Shown here: in pieces, positions 1-5,746 of the stretch
Numbering within the stretch: position 1 is the stretch's first letter
How the letters are laid out: every line of letters begins with the position of its first letter
NCBI GenBank assembly: GCA_947166955.1
Contig: CAMVGI010000098.1
Span: forward strand, 1-5,766
Length of the DNA: 5,766 nt
DNA from: an uncultured Clostridia bacterium
Lineage (GTDB): Bacteria; Bacillota_A; Clostridia; Oscillospirales; Oscillospiraceae
Reading direction: 5' to 3'
Notes under the pieces: generated by a model
Database searches by the model: none
The model's input: the letters and a program-made list of their open reading frames with translations, nothing else
What the model was told of the DNA's origin: nothing
Made by a program: the position numbers and the translations under genes

Positions 1-683
1 AAGTAGACCTCGTAGGCCGCGTCGCCCGGGTCGTCCACCTCGAACTGCCGCCAGATCACCTTGTCGTCGACGCCGCCCGTGTCGACAAGACGGACGCGGT
101 TGTTCGTTTGCCAATCGGGGTTCTCCAAAAATCGCAGTTCGTAGTGGTTTACATAATCTTGAACGCCCGTGCTCTTGACGATGTCGGGGAAGAACGTGGA
201 AAGCTCAAAGGAAATGACGTCCTTCATGCCCTCGTAGGTCGCCTTCTCGCGGGAGACGACCGCGTCCCAGCCCTCGCCGTACGCGCGCGTGTAGAGCGGG
301 GAGAGCGAGAAGTCGAACTGCGTGTCGGGCAGGAAGTCCATCTGATATCCGTCGAGGTAGTTGACGAGGCGCGTTGTGATCTCGGAGCGCCAGACCGCCT
401 TGTTGTCCCTGCCGTGCGCATAGCCAGCGTTGTTCTTTTCGCCGTCGGTGTAGAACGTGCAGCTTGCGCTGCCGGGCGAGGGCATCAGGTTATTGCTTGT
501 TTCCGCGCGGGTATCGACCGGCGAGACGCGCAGCACGTCGTATTTGAACGAACGCTTGACGGGCAGAATGTACGGGTTTTGCGACGAAACGATCTCCCAC
601 AGACAGGCGACGACGCCGAGCAGGAGAATGGTGAGCAAAACCCGCAGCCATAGCGGTTTTTTGTATTTGGGCCTGTATGTCAT
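1..683 (-). CDS. Unrecognised membrane-anchored or lipoprotein-type extracytoplasmic protein, N-terminal 227 residues (C-terminus beyond window)
   Basis: The minus-strand frame starting at ATG 683-681 stays open for 227 codons to the left edge, so the gene is partial. The start is set by a GGAGGT ribosome site at 690-695, six bases upstream, and by a promoter just before it. Residues 1-10 are basic (R4, K6, K8, K9) and residues 11-28 are hydrophobic, giving one membrane segment or signal peptide. V24-V25-A26-C27 fits the lipobox pattern, so it could be a lipoprotein, but the Leu-Trp after Cys27 is atypical and an uncleaved anchor is equally possible. The remaining ~200 residues are polar and rich in Asp, Tyr, Trp and Phe, with no further membrane segment, as expected for a domain outside the membrane. 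I recognise no family or catalytic motif. It shares strand with the thioredoxin genes but is separated from them by a terminator and has its own promoter, so no functional link is implied. Confidence 0.82.
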   Translation of the reverse strand, partial: MTYRPKYKKPLWLRVLLTILLLGVVACLWEIVSSQNPYILPVKRSFKYDVLRVSPVDTRAETSNNLMPSPGSASCTFYTDGEKNNAGYAHGRDNKAVWRSEITTRLVNYLDGYQMDFLPDTQFDFSLSPLYTRAYGEGWDAVVSREKATYEGMKDVISFELSTFFPDIVKSTGVQDYVNHYELRFLENPDWQTNNRVRLVDTGGVDDKVIWRQFEVDDPGDAAYEVY

Positions 684-721
684 GGGCGTACCTCCGCGCT
701 TTCGTATTCACAGCCTTTGCC

Positions 722-750
722 ATTATAGGGGAAACGGGGCGAAATGGCAA
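722..750 (-). promoter_or_regulatory. Sigma-A-type promoter for the unrecognised extracytoplasmic protein
   Basis: Read on the minus strand, TTGCCA (750-745) is followed after exactly 17 bases by a perfect TATAAT (727-722). Five of six -35 bases and all six -10 bases match consensus. Transcription would begin near 715, leaving a leader of about 30 bases that contains the GGAGGT site. Confidence 0.8.
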
Positions 751-753
751 GAG

Positions 754-786
754 AAAAAGGGAAACGGCTGAAAACCGTTTCCCTTT
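754..786 (-). terminator. Rho-independent terminator closing the thioredoxin operon
   Basis: A perfect 12-base inverted repeat (756-767 with 775-786) encloses a 7-base loop. On the minus strand it starts 14 bases after the thioredoxin stop codon, and its second arm runs into a run of five T (plus-strand A754-A758). The stem includes an ACGG/CCGT core and GGG/CCC pairs, typical of an intrinsic terminator. The plus-strand side lacks a U-run of that length, so it probably acts mainly leftward. Confidence 0.88.
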
Positions 787-800
787 GCGCATTTCGGCGG

Positions 801-1118
801 TTACGCGTTCGCCTCGATGACCTTCGCGAACTCCTGCGGGGGCATGACGCCGATCTTCTTGTCGATCTGCTTGCCGTCCTTGAAAAAGATGACGGTGGGG
901 ATGGACATGATGCCGTAGCGCTGGGCAAGCTCCGGCTCGTCGTCCACGTTGACCTTGCCGACGACCGCCTTGCCCTCAAAGTCGATCGCGAGCTGCTCGA
1001 TCACGGGGCCGAGCATCTTGCACGGGCCGCACCACTCCGCCCAGAAGTCCGCGACCATGAGGCCGCCCTGCGCGAGCGTCTTGTCAAAACTCTCCTCGGT
1101 AAAATGCTGCAATGCCAT
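801..1118 (-). CDS. trxA: Thioredoxin
   Basis: This is a complete 105-residue thioredoxin, the usual length of the family. It is a small cytoplasmic protein that reduces disulfides in client proteins and is itself re-reduced by a thioredoxin reductase. The redox site WCGPCK lies at residues 29-34 (Cys30 and Cys33). The conserved buried acid is Asp24, and the cis-proline loop is Ser72-Ile73-Pro74-Thr75. The VNVDDEP segment (56-62) and FFKDGK (78-83) are also typical. The ATG at 1118 has an AGGAG site at 1127-1131 with seven bases between. It lies 38 bases downstream of the reductase-like gene on the same strand, with no promoter or terminator seen between them, so the two are very likely co-transcribed and work as a pair. 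A strong hairpin follows. No cysteines other than the redox pair are present. The identification is secure. Confidence 0.97.
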   Translation of the reverse strand: MALQHFTEESFDKTLAQGGLMVADFWAEWCGPCKMLGPVIEQLAIDFEGKAVVGKVNVDDEPELAQRYGIMSIPTVIFFKDGKQIDKKIGVMPPQEFAKVIEANA

Positions 1119-1156
1119 AATTTATTCTCCTTTTCGTCTTTTCATTTATGCTTATG

Positions 1157-2008
1157 TTATTTACTCTGCCTGTCCAGATATTCGCACGCGGAAAGCCCCG
1201 CGACGTGGCCCTCGCCCACCGCCTTGGCGACTTGCAGCGGCGCGCCGGTGCAGTCTCCGCAGGCGTAGACGCCCGCGACGCTCGTGGACATGTCGCGCCC
1301 GACCTTGATATAGCCGTCCTCGGTTTCAAGCAGCGGCAGCAAATCGGTCGGCGCGAGGGATGCGCGCAGCACAAACACGTACGCGCAGGGGATCTCCCGC
1401 CCGTCGAGCACGACGGCGTTCACCGTGTTTTCGCCCTTGATCTCGACCTTTTGCGCCGCGACGAACGGCATATCGTCGGGGAGGCCGTCGGGCCGTTTCG
1501 GCGCGGTGTAGGTCACGCGGCAGCCGATGCTTTGGAGGTACTTCGCCTCCTCCGGCGCGTCCGCCGTGCGCCCCGCGACCACCACGTCCTTCCCGCGGCA
1601 GAGCATTCCGTCGCAGGTCGCGCAGTAGCTTACGCCGCGGCCGAGGAACTCCTGCTCGCCGGGAAACTTCGCCGCGCGCACGACGCCGGGGGAGAGCACG
1701 AGCGCGCCGCCCTGATAGACCTCCGAGCCGACGGTGACGGAAAAACCGTTGAAGGTCATCAGCGAGGTCGCGCGCCCGATCACAAATTCCACGCCCGCGC
1801 CCTCCGCGTGACGCTGGAACGCTTCGAGCAGCTGATACCCCGTCAGCCCCGAGAAGCCGAGGTAGTTGTCGATCTTCTCCGCCTTGGCGAGCGGGCTTTC
1901 CTGCCAGCGGTTGCCGATGACCAGCACGCTTTTGCCGCGCCCGCGCGCCGCGACCGCCGCCGCGAGTCCCGCCGGGCCGCCGCCGAGCACGATGAGGTCG
2001 TAGTTCAT
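1157..2008 (-). CDS. trxB: Thioredoxin reductase-like flavoprotein lacking NADPH motifs (ferredoxin-dependent FFTR type likely)
   Basis: This 283-residue FAD protein belongs to the thioredoxin reductase family, which passes electrons through FAD and a CxxC pair to thioredoxin. Seen: the N-terminal FAD motif GGGPAG (9-14); the redox centre CATCDG (129-134); the second FAD motif YACGDCTG (248-255); and the C-terminal PLQVAKAVGEG (257-267). The NADPH site is degraded. Where classical TrxB has GGG(D/N)(S/T)A there is AGRTADAPEEA (145-155), and the downstream HRRxxxRA motif is absent. The protein is also roughly 30 residues shorter than the usual 310-320. Known family: clostridial ferredoxin-dependent flavin thioredoxin reductases (FFTR) show this loss, so ferredoxin is the inferred donor. 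A GGGAGG site (2017-2022) lies eight bases before the ATG. Extra cysteines occur at 137, 163, 208, 250, 253 and 275. It is the first gene of an operon with thioredoxin. A relative of unknown disulfide specificity remains possible. Confidence 0.9.
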   Translation of the reverse strand: MNYDLIVLGGGPAGLAAAVAARGRGKSVLVIGNRWQESPLAKAEKIDNYLGFSGLTGYQLLEAFQRHAEGAGVEFVIGRATSLMTFNGFSVTVGSEVYQGGALVLSPGVVRAAKFPGEQEFLGRGVSYCATCDGMLCRGKDVVVAGRTADAPEEAKYLQSIGCRVTYTAPKRPDGLPDDMPFVAAQKVEIKGENTVNAVVLDGREIPCAYVFVLRASLAPTDLLPLLETEDGYIKVGRDMSTSVAGVYACGDCTGAPLQVAKAVGEGHVAGLSACEYLDRQSK

Positions 2009-2044
2009 ACGCGCCGCCTCCCTTGTTTTTTTGAGGTTGGCTTT

Positions 2045-2072
2045 ATTATATCCGATTTTTTGCGTTTGTAAA
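2045..2072 (-). promoter_or_regulatory. Sigma-A-type promoter for the thioredoxin reductase-thioredoxin operon
   Basis: On the minus strand, TTTACA (2072-2067, five of six consensus bases) is followed after 16 bases by a perfect TATAAT (2050-2045). Transcription would start near 2038, giving a leader of about 30 bases that contains the GGGAGG ribosome site. The surrounding DNA is markedly AT-rich compared with the genes. Confidence 0.78.
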
Positions 2073-2156
2073 TAGATTTTGCCAAAAAAGATTGAGCTAA
2101 ATTTAAATGATGCCTATTAAAAATTTTGGTCAAAGCGTAAAATTTGCCGCCCGCGC

Positions 2157-2185
2157 TTTACTCGCCCCGAACGGAGGGCTATAAT
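2157..2185 (+). promoter_or_regulatory. Sigma-A-type promoter for the nucleoside hydrolase-ribokinase operon
   Basis: TTTACT (2157-2162, four of six -35 bases) is followed after 17 bases by a perfect TATAAT (2180-2185). Transcription would begin near 2192, about 30 bases before the ATG at 2222. It points away from the thioredoxin operon promoter, and the two -35 boxes are 84 bases apart. Confidence 0.75.
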
Positions 2186-2207
2186 GGCAGGGCATACGAA
2201 AAACGAA

Positions 2208-2213
2208 AAGGAG
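2208..2213 (+). promoter_or_regulatory. Ribosome binding site fixing the nucleoside hydrolase start
   Basis: AAGGAG lies eight bases before ATG 2222. The same frame is open upstream to a TTG at 2144, but that codon precedes the promoter's -10 box. A GTG at 2219 is in frame directly before the ATG, but its spacing of five bases is less favourable. Confidence 0.8.
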
Positions 2214-2221
2214 AAACAGTG

Positions 2222-3172
2222 ATGGAAAAGCAGAAGATCCTCCTCGACTGCGACCCGGGACACGACGACGCGGTGGCGATCATGCTCGCCGCGAACCACC
2301 CCGCGCTGGAGCTTTTGGGCGTGACGACGGTCGCGGGCAACCAGACGCTGGAAAATACGAAACGCAACGCCTGCCGCGTGCTGCAATGGATCGGGCGCGA
2401 GGACGTGCCGGTCTACGCCGGCTGCGACCGCCCGATGGTGCGCGAGCGCGTCGTCGCGGGCGACATCCACGGCTCGACGGGGCTGGACGGCCCCGTGTTC
2501 CCGCCGCTTCATAAGCAGCCCGAGAGCGAACACGCGGTCCATTATATGATCCGCACGCTGCTCGCGTCCGACGGCAATGTGATCGTCGTAACGACGGGGC
2601 CGATGACCAACCTCGCCATGGCGCTGCGCATGGAGCCGCGCATCGCGGAGAAGATCAAGCGCATCGTGCTCATGGGCGGCTCGTACACCAACGGCAACGT
2701 GACGCCGGCGGCGGAGTTCAACATCCTCGCGGACGCGGAGGCGGCGCACGTGTGCTTCACCGCGGGACGTCCCGTGACGATGGTGGGGCTGGACGTGACG
2801 CGCAAGGTGCTCTGCTATCCCGAGATCGTCGCGCGCATGGAAAAGGTCGGCACCTGCGCCTCGCGCCTGTTCGTCGACCTGATGGGCTTTTTCTGCAAGA
2901 CGCAGAAGGAACTGTTCGGCTGGGAGGGCGGCCCGCTGCACGACCCCGTGACCATCGCCTCGCTCATCGACCCGAAGCTTCTCACGACGAAGCCGATGAA
3001 CGCGCGCATCGAATTGCGCAGCACGGATTCCTACGGGCGCACGAACTGCGACGCCTTCGGCTACCTCGGCCTGCCTGCCACGGCGGACGTCGCGGTGGAC
3101 ATCGACGTGGAGCGGTTCTGGGACGTCGTTGAGGCGGGCCTTGCCCGCTACGGAAAAGGGGCGGCGCAATGA
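2222..3172 (+). CDS. rihB: Pyrimidine-type ribonucleoside hydrolase, RihB-like
   Basis: This 316-residue protein of the inosine-uridine nucleoside hydrolase family cleaves the N-glycosidic bond of ribonucleosides to give free base and ribose in the cytoplasm. The family signature DCDPGHDDA spans residues 9-17. By family knowledge Asp11, Asp16 and Asp241 are calcium ligands. Other conserved sites seen are Asn40 in AGNQT, His83 in IHGSTGLDGP, TTGPMTN (124-130), MGG (151-153), the AEFNI loop (164-168) and LHDP (239-242, catalytic-site His240). The start MEKQKILLDCDPGHDDA and the ARMEK segment (204-208) resemble my memory of E. coli RihB, hence the symbol; RihA is the nearest alternative. In RihB I recall a tyrosine where Phe232 stands here. 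The ATG at 2222 follows a good ribosome site. The gene is first in an operon with a ribokinase, overlapping it by four bases, which fits use of the released ribose. No secretion signal is present. Confidence 0.93.
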   Translation: MEKQKILLDCDPGHDDAVAIMLAANHPALELLGVTTVAGNQTLENTKRNACRVLQWIGREDVPVYAGCDRPMVRERVVAGDIHGSTGLDGPVFPPLHKQPESEHAVHYMIRTLLASDGNVIVVTTGPMTNLAMALRMEPRIAEKIKRIVLMGGSYTNGNVTPAAEFNILADAEAAHVCFTAGRPVTMVGLDVTRKVLCYPEIVARMEKVGTCASRLFVDLMGFFCKTQKELFGWEGGPLHDPVTIASLIDPKLLTTKPMNARIELRSTDSYGRTNCDAFGYLGLPATADVAVDIDVERFWDVVEAGLARYGKGAAQ

Positions 3173-4077
3173 GGGCGCTTTGCTTCGGCTCGCTGAACAT
3201 CGACTACGGTTATACGGTGCCGCGTTTCGTCGCCGCAGGTGAAACGCTCGCCTCGACGGCGCTGGAGACGTTTTCCGGCGGCAAGGGGCTCAACCAGTCC
3301 GTCGCGCTTGCGCGCGCGGGCATGGAGACCTATCACGCGGGCGCGGTCGGCGGGGACGGCGCGTTCCTCGTGGAAGAGCTGCGCGCGGCGGGCGTTCACA
3401 CGGAGTATGTGGAGACGCGCGAAGACGTCCGCACGGGACACGCGATCATCCAGCGAAACGGCGCGGGGGAGAACTGCATCCTGCTCTTCGGCGGCGCAAA
3501 CCGCGCCGTGACGCGCGCGCAGATCGACCGGACGCTCGCACGTTTTTCGGCGGGCGACCTCGTCGTGCTGCAAAACGAGATCAGCGAGCCTGCCTACCTA
3601 GCGGCGTCCGCGAAAGCGCGCGGCATGACCGTCGCGCTCAATCCCTCGCCGATGGACGGCGGCGTGCGCGGCGCGCTGGAGCACGCCGATTATCTGCTGC
3701 TCAACGAGACCGAAGCGGCGACGCTGCTTGGGGAAAGCATGCCGGAGGAGGTTTCGGACACGGCGCGGCTGCTGCGCGAGCGGTTTCCCGCGGCGAAGAT
3801 CGTGCTCACGCTCGGCGCGCGCGGCTCGGTGTACGCGGACGACGAGACGCTTTTGACGCAGGCGGCGTTTCCCGTGCGCGCGGTGGATACCACCGGCGCG
3901 GGCGATACGTTCACGGGCTGTTTCCTCGCGGGCATGGCGGAGGGGCTTGGCGAGGCGCGGTCGCTGCGCTTTGCGTCCGCGGCGGCGGCGCTCGCCGTCA
4001 CGCGCCCGGGCGCGTCGCCGTCCATCCCAACGCGCGGGGAAACGCTCGCGTTTTTGGAAGCGCACGCGCAGGAGTGA
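3169..4077 (+). CDS. rbsK: Ribokinase (PfkB family sugar kinase)
   Basis: This 302-residue cytoplasmic kinase, a normal length for ribokinase, transfers phosphate from ATP to ribose to give ribose 5-phosphate for the pentose phosphate pathway and nucleotide synthesis. The N-terminal GSLNID (7-12), the sugar-binding GGKGLNQ (37-43) and the NPSP and NETEA segments (158-161, 179-183) match ribokinases. The C-terminal PfkB signature DTTGAGDTF spans 240-248, with Asp246 the expected catalytic base. The ending AVTRPGASPSIP (276-287) is also typical of RbsK rather than fructokinase or adenosine kinase. Its ATG lies inside the stop of the nucleoside hydrolase gene (ATGA, 3169-3172), and AAGGGG (3156-3161) sits seven bases upstream, so translation is probably coupled. 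The neighbour would supply ribose directly. No convincing terminator follows. Another pentose or a nucleoside as substrate is possible but less likely. Confidence 0.92.
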   Translation: MRALCFGSLNIDYGYTVPRFVAAGETLASTALETFSGGKGLNQSVALARAGMETYHAGAVGGDGAFLVEELRAAGVHTEYVETREDVRTGHAIIQRNGAGENCILLFGGANRAVTRAQIDRTLARFSAGDLVVLQNEISEPAYLAASAKARGMTVALNPSPMDGGVRGALEHADYLLLNETEAATLLGESMPEEVSDTARLLRERFPAAKIVLTLGARGSVYADDETLLTQAAFPVRAVDTTGAGDTFTGCFLAGMAEGLGEARSLRFASAAAALAVTRPGASPSIPTRGETLAFLEAHAQE

Positions 4078-4122
4078 ACAAAAAGCCCGCTTTTCCGCGC
4101 CTCCTTTTGTCGGGAAAGCCCA

Positions 4123-4151
4123 TTGACGCGGGAAAAATAAGAGGGTATAGT
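4123..4151 (+). promoter_or_regulatory. Sigma-A-type promoter for the secreted stalk-domain protein
   Basis: TTGACG (4123-4128) and TATAGT (4146-4151) are separated by 17 bases, each matching five of six consensus positions. Transcription would start near 4158 and the AAAGGAGG site follows at 4166-4173. This gives the gene its own expression in addition to any read-through from ribokinase. Confidence 0.8.
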
Positions 4152-4182
4152 AATACGCATCAACCAAAGGAGGAAACATCAC

Positions 4183-5640
4183 ATGAAAAAGACCTTACGT
4201 TATCTTGTGACACTGGCGCTGGCGCTGTGCATGATGCAGGCGTTCGCCCTCGCCGACGCGCCGATCACGGTGCAGCTCGACGGGCAGAACGTCACGTTTA
4301 CCGACGCGCAGCCCCAAATCGTGAACGACCGCACCTTCCTGCCCGTGCGCGCCGTGTTTGAGGCGATGGGCGCGACCGTGGACTTCAACGACGGCGTCGT
4401 GACCGCCGAGCGCGGCGGCCGCACCGTCAAGATGACCATTGACTCGACCGAGGCGAGCGTGATCGAGAACGGCAAGACCACCACGCTGACGATGGACGTC
4501 GCGCCGTTCATCGACGCCAAGCTCAGCCGCACCTACGTCCCCGTTCGCTTCGCCGCGCAGGCGCTCGGCGCCAACGTCGGCTGGGACGGCGAGGCCCGCA
4601 CCGTCGTCATCGTGGACACGGGCAAGCAGCTCTCCGCCGCGCTGGAGGGCAAGAGCTTCACTTATCTTGACAAGCTCTCCAAGTATACCGCGAAGTACAA
4701 CGAGGGTCTTTGGACCAGCGAGGTCGCCATGAAGGGCAGCCTTGATATGGATATGAGCGCGATGACGGGCGAGCAGTCCGCCAAGTCCTCTATCCCCATG
4801 GCCGTCACCGCCAAGGGAACGACCCAGGACGGCGCCAAGATGGACATGACCGAGAAGCTCACCGTGGACATCACGAGCCTTGTCAAGCAGAGCGCGGGCG
4901 AGGCGAAGACCGATGAAGAAAAGGCGATGCTCGCCGAGTACGAGAAGATGGCGAAGGCGCTCTCCGAGAGCGGCATTGCCGTCGCCATGCGCGGCGACCT
5001 CAGCACCGGCAAGATCTACATGAACCTCGACCTGTCCGCGCTCGGCAAGGAGCTTACGGAGACGCTCGGCATGGACAAGGACACCTGGATCGTCATGGAC
5101 TTCAACGCCATGGGCATTGACTTCGCCGAGCTGCTGGCGCAGTCGCAGAAGATGGACGTCAGAAAGGTGCTGGAGAGCACGCTGTCCACCGCTCAGGTGA
5201 ACAGCGCCGACAAGAGCTACGCCGAGTTCAGCGCCATGCTCAAGGCGATGGCCGGTAAGCTTTCCGACGAAGGCTTCACCAAGAACGGCGACGTCTACAC
5301 CACCACCGTCGAGCAGACCGTCGAGGGCATGGCGCTCAAGCTCGCGCTCTCCCTGACGATGAAGAACGACGCCGTCGCCGCTTACGGCGTCGACATGACG
5401 CTCGCCGGCGCGGTGGAAGGCGCGGGCGCGATGAACGTCGGCGTCAAGATGGACGTCGACGAGCAGGACAAGGTCTCCGGCAAGATGACGATGGACCTTG
5501 CCGGCACGATCACCGGCAGCTTCGACATCACGGGCAGCTACGTCAAGGGCGGCGACGCCCCGCAGACCCAGCCTCCCGCGGGCGCGAAGCTCGTCGATCT
5601 CATGGAGCAGATGGGCAGTCTGCCCCTCCTCGGTAAATAA
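4183..5640 (+). CDS. Secreted protein with two stalk (copper amine oxidase N-terminal-like) repeats and an unknown methionine-rich C-terminal region
   Basis: This 485-residue protein has a Sec signal peptide: basic K2-K3-R6, a hydrophobic core to about residue 21, and likely cleavage after Ala22-Leu23-Ala24. Residues 33-147 form the stalk region, with two related repeats: RTFLPVRAVFEAMGATVDF (50-68) and RTYVPVRFAAQALGANVGWD (116-135). This domain is common in secreted Bacillota proteins. The name reflects similarity to the copper amine oxidase N-terminus and implies neither copper nor amine oxidation. Residues ~150-485 are unrecognised. They show alternating polar/hydrophobic strands, a charged probably helical stretch (~240-265), and a Pro/Gln-rich linker near 460-468. 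By my count the mature protein has about 29 methionines (~6%) and no cysteine. No transmembrane anchor, LPXTG or SLH repeat is seen. The ATG follows AAAGGAGG (4166-4173) by nine bases. It has its own promoter and terminator, so it is probably a single-gene unit. A role in envelope or lipid/ligand binding is only a guess. Confidence 0.9.
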   Translation: MKKTLRYLVTLALALCMMQAFALADAPITVQLDGQNVTFTDAQPQIVNDRTFLPVRAVFEAMGATVDFNDGVVTAERGGRTVKMTIDSTEASVIENGKTTTLTMDVAPFIDAKLSRTYVPVRFAAQALGANVGWDGEARTVVIVDTGKQLSAALEGKSFTYLDKLSKYTAKYNEGLWTSEVAMKGSLDMDMSAMTGEQSAKSSIPMAVTAKGTTQDGAKMDMTEKLTVDITSLVKQSAGEAKTDEEKAMLAEYEKMAKALSESGIAVAMRGDLSTGKIYMNLDLSALGKELTETLGMDKDTWIVMDFNAMGIDFAELLAQSQKMDVRKVLESTLSTAQVNSADKSYAEFSAMLKAMAGKLSDEGFTKNGDVYTTTVEQTVEGMALKLALSLTMKNDAVAAYGVDMTLAGAVEGAGAMNVGVKMDVDEQDKVSGKMTMDLAGTITGSFDITGSYVKGGDAPQTQPPAGAKLVDLMEQMGSLPLLGK

Positions 5641-5654
5641 ACTGAGCGCTGCTC

Positions 5655-5692
5655 AAAAGGAACGGTATGCATCCGCATACCGTTCCTTTTTT
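5655..5692 (+). terminator. Rho-independent terminator after the stalk-domain protein gene
   Basis: A perfect 16-base inverted repeat (5655-5670 with 5675-5690) with a 4-base loop ATCC is followed by T, giving a run of six T (5687-5692). It starts 14 bases after the stop codon. On the opposite strand a shorter run of T also follows, so it might work both ways. Confidence 0.93.
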
Positions 5693-5717
5693 GCGCTTCT
5701 TGTCTCTTCGGCACATA

Positions 5718-5746
5718 TTGACAGAAATTTAACGATGAAATTTGTT
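5718..5746 (+). promoter_or_regulatory. Possible promoter for a gene beyond the right edge
   Basis: A perfect TTGACA (5718-5723) lies in AT-rich DNA after the terminator. At 17-base spacing the -10 position reads TTTGTT, only three of six matches. The better-looking TAATAC and TAGAAT lie too far away. No gene start is visible before the window ends. The rest of 5693-5766 shows nothing else. Confidence 0.25.

Noticed and set aside
108..653. Plus-strand open frame opposite the left-edge gene
   Set aside because: The minus-strand frame has a promoter, ribosome site, signal-type N-terminus and balanced composition. The plus frame has none of these.
1148..2071. Long open frame on the plus strand opposite the thioredoxin reductase gene
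   Set aside because: It mirrors the reductase codons in GC-rich DNA, has an Arg/Ala/His-rich composition with no family features, and no proper ribosome site.
2144..2221. Upstream TTG start that would add 26 residues to the nucleoside hydrolase
   Set aside because: The extension overlaps the -35 and -10 boxes, has no ribosome site, and the family begins close to the DxD motif as given by ATG 2222.
2117..3169. Long open frame on the minus strand opposite the nucleoside hydrolase gene
   Set aside because: It is antisense to a clearly recognised enzyme, rich in Arg, His and Ala, and runs across the divergent promoters. It is an artefact of GC-rich third positions.
4089..4119. Hairpin after ribokinase (4089-4097 with 4111-4119, nine pairs with one G-U, 13-base loop) as a terminator
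   Set aside because: No T-run follows and the loop is large. It may slow transcription but is not a convincing terminator.
4222..4233. Lipobox around Cys16 of the stalk-domain protein
   Set aside because: The residue before the cysteine is Leu rather than Gly, Ala or Ser, and a good signal peptidase I site (ALA before Asp25) follows.
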